NCBI GenBank assembly: GCA_035772405.1
Contig: JAYKKM010000428.1
Coordinates: 3,759,501-3,823,500 of the forward strand
Source of the DNA: Chrysogorgia sp. JL179-B06
Lineage: Eukaryota > Cnidaria > Anthozoa > Scleralcyonacea > Chrysogorgiidae
Reading direction: 5' to 3'
DNA: 64,000 nucleotides
This document shows, in pieces, positions 56,501-64,000 of this stretch (its first letter is position 1; each line of letters opens with the position of its first letter). The notes under the pieces were generated by a model that saw only the letters and a program-made list of their open reading frames with translations, was not told the origin of the DNA and did no database searches. Made by a program: the position numbers and the translations under genes.

Positions 56501-59500
56501 TCTCAACGTTAATAACTACATGTATGTTTCATTCGTAAACCATTCTCGCGCTCGACTCAGTCAGACTTCTAGTGTTATTCTTCATATCTCCCTCTGCAAA
56601 ACAAGTACGTTTCAGGCAACTTACTTCGATCGTATTGTTAAGATATGGAACACTATTTGTAAAGAAGTGCCTATTAATCACTTTTCCGGTCCGGGTTCAT
56701 TTAAATTTTATCTTAGGTGGGTATATTCCTCCTTAGTTAGTTCAGTTTTTGATGCAGAAAGGACTTGTACTTGGTCCATGTCTCGTGACTGTCATTGCCA
56801 CAGAACATAATATTCATTCATCCATCCGTCCATCCGTCCATCTATCCGTCCATCCATCCATTCATTCATCCAACCATCTATATATCCTTCCAGTTTTTAA
56901 CTCATTCAATCATTCATTCCTTCCTTTTTTTCTTTTATATTAATCTATACAGTATGTTAATTTAAATGGGTGGGTGCCTTGCATGGGTCTTAATTAAAGT
57001 CCCGTTCGCAGCTAACCCTTTAGGATATTTAATTTGTTTCTTTTTTTCATTATTATAATTATTATTATTAGTTTTATAATTTTTTAAATTAATTAACTAT
57101 TTTTTTAATTTTATTTATTTATATATATTTTCCTTTTCTATTATTAATATTAATATTATTACTTATTATTATTATTATTAATAATATTATTATTAATAAT
57201 ATTATTATTAATAATATTATTATCTTCATAATCATCATTACCTCCATTATTATTATACTATATTATAATATTACTGGCTTATACTATAATATTACTATTA
57301 TATTCCAGTTATTTATTTTAATGTAATTAATTATTTGACCCAAATAAACTCGATAAAAAAAAAGATAACACTCTTCAATAGAGTATACAGAAACACGAAG
57401 TCCAATCTATGCGTGTAAAATTATGTACTTATGCAACTTGTCTGACGTATATTTGAAAACTGGCTAAAAGACGGGGACAACAAAGCACATTCAATGCTCA
57501 TATAAGGTATACTTACCACCATCATGGCCATCAGGAAATTGGGCCTAAGTTGGTAATCTGTAAAGCGATGTGTTGCTTTGTAGCAATCTTTATAAATGCC
57601 TCTCTTGTTCACTATCCCTGTTTCTTCTCCCTCCGCAGTTAAATCTGGATTTTCAGAAATCCAAAATTTTTCCTCGAATGCACGTTGTACTTTATCGTTC
57701 CATTTGGCGTAAGACCATGTTTCTGACAATTTAAGTAAAAAACAAAAAAAAAGGCAACACAGACAAGTACGCTTTCAAAAGGAACAAAGGTAACTGAACA
57801 CATATCAATAACACAAATCAATAACACATATCAATAACACAAATCAATAACACATATCAATAACACAAATCAACAACATAAATCAATAACACAAAGCAAT
57901 AATTCAAATCAATAACACAAATCAATAACATAAATCAATAACGCAAAGTAATAACATAAATCAATAACACAAATCAATAACACATATCAATAACACGAAT
58001 CAATAACGCATATCAATAACACAAATCAATAACACAAATCAATAACACAAATCAATAACATAAATCAATAACGCAAAGTAATAACTAGTCAAATCAATAA
58101 CACATATCAATAAATAACACAAATCAATATAAATCAATAACATAAATCAATAACACAAATCAATAACACAAATCAATAACATAAATCAATAACATAAATC
58201 AATAACACAAATCAATAACATAAATCAATAACATAAATCAATAACACAAATCAATAACATAAATCAATAACATAAATCAATAACATAAATCAATAACACA
58301 AATCAATAACATAAATCAATAACATAAATCAATAACACAAATCAATAACAAAAATCAATAACACAAATCAATAACACATATCAATAACACAAATCAATAA
58401 CACATATCAATAACATAAATCAATAACACAAATCAGTAACATAAATCAATAACGCAAAGTAATAGTCAAAATAGTCAAATTTTTTAATCGATGCAATTAA
58501 GGAGCCTGCCGCGATTCAGTAAAGGACAAGCTCAATTTTGGTCATATTCTGCTTAGCTCTCCTCAAAGACTAAAATCTTTCACTGAAACTGATGTATAAG
58601 ACCGCGTATGGGACTGAAAATTACGTACAAAATCACCTCCATGTTCGGCATGTTTGGCTTCACTTTTTGTCCTGGCAAAGATCGATAGGTACTTATAGTA
58701 TATGTATTCAATATAAAGAACAGCAAATACTGTCACTCTATAATTGTTACCAGTAAATATATATTCCAAACTATAGCATTTATCAAGCGATAAAAGGTAC
58801 TAAACCTAAACCCCAAATCACCCAACCGCAAAATGTGTTATCCTAGCCCTAACCCCCCGCTTTACGTACCCTAAACCTAAAGCTTAAAGTGCATATACGA
58901 TAATTTTCAATTTTTTTTCTACAAATCGGCCGTATCGAGACGATTCTAACGATATATAACATACTTAAACGGATAAAAACTTCTCGAGATATCTTGTTCC
59001 AAACATGAGTTTTTCAAAACATGCATGGCCGGGAGAAAAGAGTCTGAGTCCGAATAACGCTGATGACGACAAATCGGGAACGAGCTGTACGACGACTATA
59101 GTTGTTTACTTGGTTTTACCGATCCAACTGCGGACAAAATCCTTAGCGATGCGTTGTATACGGGTCTTCCAACAAGCCAGACCCTGAGAATGGTATAATG
59201 TAGCACAAGATAGCTTATGCTGGTGATTTGAGACCGGAGGCAATAGAAATACGGCAACGTTGGATAGATTTTGTTAAGCGCAAGCGCGCAAAAATGGGAG
59301 CCTTCCAGGTCAAGTTGCGTATGCTCAGTAAACACTTCAATCCACACGATTATGTTAGAAAACTTGGTTTGCCAGGACCAACGAAGGCCTACATTCCGTG
59401 GCTAAAGAGAGATGAAATTGGAATAACAAAGATGATCGCGAAGAACTTTCATGGCGAGCGGCAAGAGCGATACGACGCAAGGTGAGAACATATTTCAAAT

Positions 59501-62500
59501 AATTTTTATCACAAACAATAAGCCACTATAAATAACTATTTACTATAACTATAAATAACAGGCCAAGGAAATAATTGTCATTGAACATCTTGTCAGCTGC
59601 AAGCTGCAAGTCTTCTCCAGTTACAGGCACTGACTTGGTAATTAAATACATCTGCTATTAAAGCCACTTTTCCATATACAGTTAAAATACACGAATATGT
59701 TGAAACTGATGATAACTCATGTGCTTACTATATTTATCTATTTTTTTGTAATTTCCAAATTATGTTTGTTTGAAGGATGATGAGCCAATGCAATTGGAAA
59801 CCGAATTAATTACATAATAACATGAGCAAATTGTCTTTATGGCACAATGATTTTGAGGATTACTAAAGTATTTTAACAAGTTTTTTTACTTTGTGTTATT
59901 TTGTAGTATCTCAAGTTGAGGAAACAACACAAAGCCAAAGAGCCAAGCGGCCAAACCACACTACCATTATAACCATCATCTGTGTATCAGTCAATTTGAA
60001 CAAACTTTAAAACAAGTGGGGATGAATTTACAGGCTTTGAGGAAGATGACTCAGACTGTTATAACACAATTTATAACAACTTTATATTGATTGCCTTGGG
60101 CAATCTAAAACATTCTTATGACCCTTCATGTTATGGGGTGGTGAGATCAGCCTTCCCAATGAGATCAGCCTTCTCATGCTGACCAGCATGAAGGGTCATA
60201 TTTGAAGATTGCCCAAGGCAATCAATATAAAGTTGTTATAGATTGTGTTATAGCAGTCTGAGTCATCTTCCTCAAAGCCTGTAAATTCATCCCCACTTGT
60301 TTTAAATTTTGTTCAAATTGATAGTTGATAGGATACACAGATGATGGTTATAATGGTATTCTCAGCCTTACCAATGTACCATCGACAAGCTGAGAGAATA
60401 AATTCTCTATATGATATTGATTGTACAAACCCAAAAAAGTTTAAATGTTGTGTCACTAGATTGATATAAATAAATAAAAAGCTAATCGCCTACAGTATGC
60501 AATTATGAAAAGTTGGTGGAGAAATTATTGACTACCGAGGAATTAGCCCAAATAAGATAAATGACCCTGCAAGTTATATTTATTGTACTAATAGTTGATG
60601 TGTTACACATCATTCTGGATTTCGCGTGAATAAATAGGCTTTAAGATTAAAAGCTTCGAAGTATATAACTAAAGTCGTATAAATATTGTCGAAGGTATCG
60701 CCAAAGGTTTGGAAGATGCGTACACTGTATAAAGTAGAATTTTGCTGTTATGATGGTGGCGTTTCGACATCTTGTAGGACGTCGTCAGAACTCAATGCTT
60801 TCACAAACCTCTCAATCTCTAGACAGCACTGAGTTTCGTACTCGTTCTGGAGTTTCATTTGCACCGATACAATATTCAACCGATACTCGCTCGGTCAGTC
60901 GTCATTTTGGTGTCGAGTAGGCAATGAGATAAAAAGTAATTAGGAACTCCACCGTCTAATCGTTCTTGAACAGCCTCAACGCGAATCTTCTCTCTCTCTC
61001 TTTATCTTCTTCATATGTCCGAACCCATTCTTCATCAGCAATTGGTTCATCGTCATATGGTCGGTAGGACAACCGCACCGTCTCTCCGGCCGTCTTTGTC
61101 AGTTTGTTTGTCTTCCTGACAAGGAGAAGCTGCATGCATCTAGTGAAGCAGACTCTGACTCTCATTCCTCCAACTCGAGTTCATAGTTGTCAGATAAGTC
61201 CAAATGCGTGTCCACTGTTGAACTTTCGTCTGAGTAACATCCAGATGTAGACATTGTCACAAAATACAGAGTAATCGATAAATCGCTGCAGCCTGTCTCT
61301 CCAAACTATAGTAAACAGCAGCTTGTTCCCGATTTGACGTCATCAGCGTTATTCGGACTCAGACTCTTTTCTCCCGGCCATGCTTTGGAAAAACAATTTT
61401 TTTGCTATGTTTGATGCAAGATATCTCGAGAAGTTTTTATCTGTTTAAGATATATTATATATCGTTAGAATCGTCTGGATACGACCGATTTTTAGAAAAA
61501 AATTGAAAATTCTCGTATATGCACTTTAAAGGACATTGGCAACAAAAATGAAGTTTGTCTAATATGAAAGAACTCGTAAAATGATAGAGTAACACCTTTT
61601 ACAACTTTTACGTATTTTACTTCGTTTTTGAAATATTTCAGTTTGTTTGATGCCGGGAAAATAATTTTCACTCATTAGAATATTAGTTACATCTTCAAGA
61701 TTGTTCCACAATCTCCTCATGATAATGAACGTTGTAAACTTAGCAATCACTGAGACATAAGTGAATATGATATGAGTGAAAATTCTCTACCCTGCACCTG
61801 ATGTCAGAGACCATCTCATTTACATATCAAACAAACTAAAATATTTAAAAAACGAAGTAAAATACCGAAAAGTTGTAAAAGGTGTTACTCTATCATTTTA
61901 CCAGGTTTTTTCATATTAGACAAACTTAATTTTTGTTGCCAATGTCCTTTAAGGGAAAAAGAACTGAGACTAGTACCAGATTAGTTTCAGTTTTGTATCT
62001 ACAAACTGTTGTAAATGCATGTACAGTATTTGTTTTGAAACCTTTTGAAAGTTTGTAGCACTGTTGCTTTCCATGAAGCGTATAGACCTCTTTCATAATG
62101 GCGGCCAGTCTAAATATTCCTTTCTGGCATAATTTAAATGAATATAAAAGAATATTTAATTTAGGTACGTTAATGTAGGAGAATTATCGTTAATATATCG
62201 CAAGATATTGTAAATTTATAATTCAAAAATGAATTTATATTCTGCTATCGATTCCAATCATATTTCAATTATGGGTTTCGAACAACCCAGTAAGCTCTAT
62301 ATTTAACTGGATGAGTATGTTCTGGTCTTTGGCCGAGAAAAAAGTGAAGACCGAAAGTAACCCTGGCCATATAATAAACAGTATTACTCTCATATCTAGG
62401 TTACATTTTGTCACCAACAGTTTAAATAAAAACGAAATAAATTGACATCGAATTTTAACACACCTCCGGTGTTTCCAGCCACCACTCCCTTGTACGGAAA

Positions 62501-62579
62501 CACCTTACTCTTCGACATTTCTGAAAGCCACCTCAGCGCAGATTTAGAAAGACCAACTATCTCAACAGCGCTACCATCT
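44631..62579 (-). CDS. AGL: Glycogen debranching enzyme, 3' part of gene (five exons in window)
   Basis: Exons 62579-62464, 57722-57517, 56093-55996, 55483-55396 and 44900-44631. All are GT-AG with matching phases, encoding the last roughly 259 residues. Landmarks in order: [138 protein letters not shown]. These track the C-terminal amylo-1,6-glucosidase (GH133) domain of animal AGL, which removes the branch-point glucose of glycogen in the cytoplasm. The transferase half and most of the gene lie beyond 64000. No frame damage was seen. Confidence 0.95.
44955..45900. other. AGL last-intron DNA, weak inverted repeats
   Basis: Several AATTCAAGACC motifs recur in both orientations at 44990-45250. 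45428-45480 and 45537-45575 are loosely inverted (GGTTTTGAATATTT versus AAATATTCAAAACC). Probably an old DNA-transposon derivative; no ORF. Confidence 0.4.
45925..46290. repeat. Dispersed repeat A, copy 2
   Basis: Same orientation as 5862-6260; ends with CAATCAGCCAGCCCGGCC. Confidence 0.8.
46315..46450. repeat. Dispersed repeat B, copy 2
   Basis: Three ATAAGGTCA(G/A) motifs, then GATCAATTTTCAATGTGTTT; inverted relative to 6265-6395. Confidence 0.7.
46478..46622. repeat. Imperfect short tandem repeat rich in CCGCGG/GGTTC
   Basis: About 10-12 imperfect units near TCGGTTGATCCGCGG. Locally GC-rich. Confidence 0.6.
46625..47580. other. AGL last-intron DNA without recognised features
   Basis: Only short ORFs with no family features. 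Confidence 0.4.
47585..48060 (+). mobile_element. PLE terminal repeat split by a TTAA MITE
   Basis: Plus strand: ACTCTGACGAAGGGC, ACC, GCTCGAAAGTCAGC (hammerhead-like, one base short after GAAA). After the MITE comes CAGTTCACCACCTTTTCACT. The two pieces match the uninterrupted minus-strand sequence at 3313-3392. Confidence 0.75.
47676..48014. mobile_element. Palindromic Kolobok-type MITE with TTAA duplication
   Basis: The element 47680-48010 starts AGTGCCTATATCACTTGTGG and ends with the complement. The arms are almost perfectly palindromic over about 160 bases each, centred near 47845. TTAA at 47676-47679 and 48011-48014. The first ten bases equal the ends of the 5.4 kb element, so its transposase may have mobilised this one. 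Confidence 0.88.
48240..48315 (+). ncRNA. Hammerhead-like core (PLE relic)
   Basis: CTGATGA, ACGCCTAGGCTC, GAAA, CGTTAG. The core boxes are intact but stem II is only three pairs with a tiny loop. Confidence 0.45.
48520..48690. repeat. (AACCGC/AACCGA)n simple repeat
   Basis: Hexamer-like repeats AACCGCAACCGAACCGCAAC across about 150 bases. Confidence 0.85.
48768..49251. repeat. Dispersed repeat C, copy 2, next to a LINE
   Basis: Matches 6417-6977. It includes the second copy of the MITE at about 49111-49233 and lies directly 3' of the LINE ORF, so it may be the LINE 3' region. Confidence 0.75.
49252..51605 (-). pseudogene. CR1/Jockey-type LINE ORF2 (endonuclease plus RT), one frameshift
   Basis: Minus strand from 51605: [42 protein letters not shown], then after a one-base shift near 51000 [12 protein letters not shown] (EEP/APE endonuclease). 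The RT follows: [76 protein letters not shown]. The ORF ends at 49252. The 5' end is cut at 51605-51606 where another LINE begins. It has full catalytic motifs but one frameshift and no ORF1. It lies in the last intron of AGL, same strand. Confidence 0.92.
51606..53579 (+). pseudogene. HERO/R2-type LINE with REL endonuclease, 5'-truncated
   Basis: Plus strand: [34 protein letters not shown], shift, [34 protein letters not shown]. After a shift and one in-frame [40 protein letters not shown] (zinc knuckle). After a further shift: [20 protein letters not shown] (PD-(D/E)XK-type endonuclease). 3' end AATAAAGTTTCC then ATT repeats. Three frameshifts and one stop disable it. FADD and a C-terminal restriction-like endonuclease place it in the R2/HERO group; the exact clade is inference. 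Confidence 0.88.
53640..53665 (-). repeat. Short tRNA T-arm-like remnant
   Basis: Minus strand GGGTTCGATTCCCGTTTGGG; no A-box or anticodon arm follows. Confidence 0.3.
53751..53888. mobile_element. Palindromic MITE
   Basis: GTTCTAACAC and GTGTTAGAAC ends, with inner arms TTTCTAAATACGGATAAA and its complement. Confidence 0.75.
54460..54700. repeat. Dispersed repeat A, partial
   Basis: GATTTTGAACGTTATCTCGG, CCGATTTCAATTCTGAAAAC and TATATTACGGGAACGTGCAT are shared with the copies at 5862 and 45925. Confidence 0.7.
54769..55024. mobile_element. MITE-like element with 26 bp exact inverted ends
   Basis: GAGTTTTGGTACGATTTTTC at 54769 onwards recurs inverted at 54999-55024. No ORF inside. Confidence 0.7.
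55396..55483 (-). CDS. AGL: AGL exon ([18 protein letters not shown])
   Basis: Acceptor ATTTTTAG, donor GTAAGA. One base completes Glu, then [20 protein letters not shown] and RGFNYHQGP, ending in phase 0. Confidence 0.93.
55905..55929. other. Solo Kolobok-type right terminus
   Basis: TTCATAGGCACT followed by TTAA. This is the same terminal bases as the elements above (complement AGTGCCTATGAA). No matching left end found nearby. Confidence 0.5.
55996..56093 (-). CDS. AGL: AGL exon ([11 protein letters not shown])
   Basis: Acceptor AATTTAG, donor GTAAGC. Encodes [20 protein letters not shown] and [10 protein letters not shown]. Ends in phase 2. Confidence 0.92.
56410..56812 (+). pseudogene. 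LINE RT C-terminal relic
   Basis: Reads [20 protein letters not shown], later [18 protein letters not shown] and [13 protein letters not shown], ending [11 protein letters not shown]. This is the usual C-terminus of CR1/L2-type LINE ORF2. It is followed by CATC simple repeats. Confidence 0.75.
56813..56880. repeat. (CATC/CCGT)n microsatellite
   Basis: CATCCGTCCATCCATC-type tetranucleotide repeat at the LINE relic 3' end. Confidence 0.85.
57055..57300. repeat. ATT/AAT simple repeats with inverted pairs
   Basis: TTATTATTATT and AATAATATT alternate, able to form many small hairpins. Confidence 0.8.
57517..57722 (-). CDS. AGL: AGL exon ([17 protein letters not shown])
   Basis: Acceptor AATTGTCAG, donor GTAAGT, 206 bases. 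Encodes [19 protein letters not shown] and [14 protein letters not shown]. Confidence 0.95.
57800..58466. repeat. 14 bp minisatellite (ATCAATAACACAAA)
   Basis: About 45 units of ATCAATAACA(C/T)AAA with variants (CATATCA, GCAAAGT), in an AGL intron. Confidence 0.93.
59149..59485 (+). pseudogene. THAP domain relic
   Basis: Reads (with shifts) [59 protein letters not shown] and [18 protein letters not shown], the HF pair and LKRDE match the THAP domain at 43085-43459. Changes include the second zinc ligand C to S, an in-frame stop after ENGI and a frameshift. A GT after DAR at 59482 may be the old donor. Confidence 0.75.
59960..60358. repeat. Near-perfect inverted duplication, about 195 bp arms
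   Basis: ACCATTATAACCATCATCTG through CAGCATGAAGGGTCAT is mirrored around 60160-60200. Both arms encode [14 protein letters not shown], the end of a ballast-domain gene, so its 3' end was duplicated head to tail on opposite strands. Confidence 0.9.
60270..61255 (-). pseudogene. Ballast-domain gene relic (N-terminus and C-terminus)
   Basis: Minus strand from 61255: [20 protein letters not shown], then after stops [20 protein letters not shown] and [15 protein letters not shown]. At 60310-60270 it reads [15 protein letters not shown]. The Cys-rich middle is missing. Same start and end types as 38628-39441. Confidence 0.65.
61526..61952. mobile_element. Third TTAA-flanked MITE, end AGGACATTGGCAACAAAAA
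   Basis: The element 61530-61948 has inverted ends AGGACATTGGCAACAAAAAT with long inner arms (GGTGTTACTCTATCATTTTA and complement). TTAA at 61526-61529 and 61949-61952. Its left TTAA is also the right TTAA of the neighbouring 2.6 kb element, so one inserted into the other's target site. Confidence 0.85.
62290..62365. repeat. Possible relic of the hAT MITE family
   Basis: AGTAAGCTCTATATTTAACTGG then GGCCGAGAAAAAAGTGAAG resembles the arm of the MITE at 40618-40862. Weak. Confidence 0.35.
62464..62579 (-). CDS. AGL: AGL exon ([13 protein letters not shown])
   Basis: Acceptor TTTATTTAG, donor GTGTGT. Starts in phase 2 (one base closing an Arg codon) and ends in phase 1; the next exon supplies AA to give Glu. 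Residues [20 protein letters not shown] are almost identical to animal AGL. Confidence 0.92.
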
Positions 62580-62859
62580 CTAAATAAAGATTTGATATAA
62601 ATATTTGGTATTTTAATGCAACAAAGATTTCTAAGGAATGTCATTATACATAAAAAAACATTTTTTCGCATCGTTAGGATATCACTAAAGGGAGACAAAT
62701 GTAAATATGTAAGCAGGTAAGACTTTTAAGTAATCAAAACCACAAACATGCGATACCAGGAACCAGATTGGACACAAATGAAAAATTTATAGATATTGAT
62801 TTATAGATAAAACGTTTCAGACTTATAAACAAAAAATAATAAGCAGATAATAAAAATAT

Positions 62860-63120
62860 GAGACTGAGAGATAAAAAATATGAGACTTATGAGATAAAAA
62901 AATGAGACAATTGTAGATAAAATATGAGACTTATAGATAAAAAGTATGAGACTTACAGATAAAAAAAATATGCGAATTACCGACAAAAAAACATGGGACT
63001 TTTATAGATAGAAAATATGATACTAGATTATAGATAGAAAATATGAAACTACCTGTAGATAAAAATATGAAAATTATGGACATGAGAATTGTGGACGAAA
63101 AATATGAGACCAAAAGATAG
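62860..63120. repeat. Variable minisatellite (ATATGAGACTTATAGATAAAAA)
   Basis: About 22-base units with many length changes; a few more units occur at 63510-63590. Confidence 0.85.
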
Positions 63121-64000
63121 AATATACCTGTATATGAGAATTATTATTATTTATTATGCTACATAATGAAAGTGGCAGGGTTGCCGCAAATGCGTACGCC
63201 AATTATTGCGGTCCCAGAATTAATTAAATTAACGTCAAAATTAAATAGTTTTCAGAATGTTGCTAGTTGTTATAGACGCAGCAGCGTTGGATACCAATTA
63301 GACTGCGAACAGAATTGCATTTTGGGCAAATCGTTTTCCATGTTCGCGGATCTTCTGGGTCATAATACTCCAATGCCGTGATGTAATATTGCATTAAAGG
63401 GGTTGCATTTAAAGTAGGATAACGTAAATTCCTAACCCTAACCACTTCTGTTCCATATACAGTGTAGCCAATCACAAAACCTGTTCGTTTTAGGTACTTA
63501 TTTACTGATACAAATATGAGACTTATATTATATAAAATATTAGACTTATAGATAAAAAATATGAGACTTGTAGATATGAGACTTCTAGATTTAAACTACC
63601 GTTCCTATATTATTTTCTTAATGTTCTTTCATGGCGATGTAAATGAAATAAATCAACCGGTGGTAACAGCATGTAATTTAAAGTTCAGCTAAGAAAACGC
63701 TTTTTAGTCCACTCGATTTCGCAAGAGAATTAAAATGTGCAAGTTGAACCTGTTTATAAAACGTGAAACCTAAAGCTATTTCAGAGAGGCAACTGCAGTA
63801 AAAAATAAATACTTTTAAATAAAAGGTGAATTAGAAATGTTAATAGTTTTACGGTATCTGCTCTGGTCATTGAGTGCGTGTCTTTTGTTCCTTGCACTCA
63901 TGTCAAAATTGAAACGAAATCCTCGCTGTACAACGAGTTTGAACGATTGAGAAAAGTCTAAATGGCTGCGTCCAGAAGCAGAAAATACGAAAATGAAAAC
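63121..64000. other. AGL intron DNA at the right edge
   Basis: Minus-strand frame 63475-63263 contains TALEYYDPEDPRTWKTICPK then CNSV, which looks protein-like but which I cannot assign; it is probably a transposon remnant. 63865-64000 is repeat E (copy at 14841-15015). Confidence 0.4.

Larger units (their letters stand above)
58884..61529. mobile_element. Second Kolobok-type element (58888-61525), 2.6 kb, about 200 bp TIRs
   Basis: The left end AGTGCATATACGATAATTTT is the near complement of the right end. The inverted repeats extend about 200 bases (58888-59085 and 61320-61525) and share GGGAGAAAAGAGTCTGAGTC and AACGCTGATGACG. TTAA at 58884-58887 and 61526-61529. Inside are a THAP relic on plus and a ballast-domain relic on minus, the same tail-to-tail order as the 5.4 kb element; the DDE core is absent. 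Confidence 0.88.

Noticed and set aside
63263..63475. Protein-like frame with YYDPEDPRTWKTICPKCNSV
   Set aside because: No family recognised, no splice partners, and flanked by minisatellite; not called as a gene.

Overview
This is metazoan nuclear DNA: AT-rich, intron-rich and full of repeats. A cnidarian source is my best guess, not proven. It rests on the mix of Penelope-like elements (PLEs) with hammerhead ribozymes, HERO/R2-type and CR1-type LINEs, TTAA-flanked Kolobok-type transposons, and short dispersed repeats resembling those I remember from coral genomes. Nothing suggests bacterial DNA or an operon.

Two host genes can be assembled from exons whose splice phases agree. (1) An EMI plus four-FAS1-domain secreted matrix protein (TGFBI/periostin architecture) lies on the minus strand from 30141 to 11897. 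It has eight exons, 2187 coding bases and 728 residues, running from a signal peptide to a basic, aromatic tail. (2) The 3' part of the glycogen debranching enzyme gene (AGL) lies on the minus strand from 62579 to 44631 in five exons. Its 5' part lies beyond the right edge.

Layout. 1-2500: palindrome-bearing satellite with a 382 bp higher-order repeat. 2990-5640: PLE with GIY-YIG endonuclease, bounded by TA tracts, then a tRNA-like element. 5860-10430: dispersed repeats, a MITE cluster and an endonuclease relic. 10440-11260: palindromic PLE terminal repeat between TA tracts. 11897-30141: the EMI-FAS1 gene, whose introns hold a pentanucleotide array, LINE relics, a Mutator-like transposase relic, seven tandem 276 bp units each with a tRNA-like module, and a PLE relic with a well-formed hammerhead ribozyme. 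30250-38400: repeats and a relic of a P2X7-type C-terminal (ballast) domain gene. 38406-43775: a 5.4 kb Kolobok-type transposon with two convergent genes, a THAP-DDE transposase and a ballast-domain protein, and a hAT-type MITE nested in a transposase exon. 44631-62579: AGL, whose 10.5 kb last intron holds a CR1-type LINE, a HERO/R2-type LINE, PLE pieces and a palindromic TTAA MITE. 58888-61525: a second, smaller Kolobok-type element with the same two domains, in an AGL intron.

The host genes are unrelated to each other. The clearest system here is the two-gene TTAA transposon family. It is supported by two autonomous-type copies, a palindromic non-autonomous copy, and two paralogous sites that look like empty insertion sites. 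All mobile-element ORFs seen are broken. The exon models come from reading frames, splice dinucleotides and remembered family consensus; no search was run.
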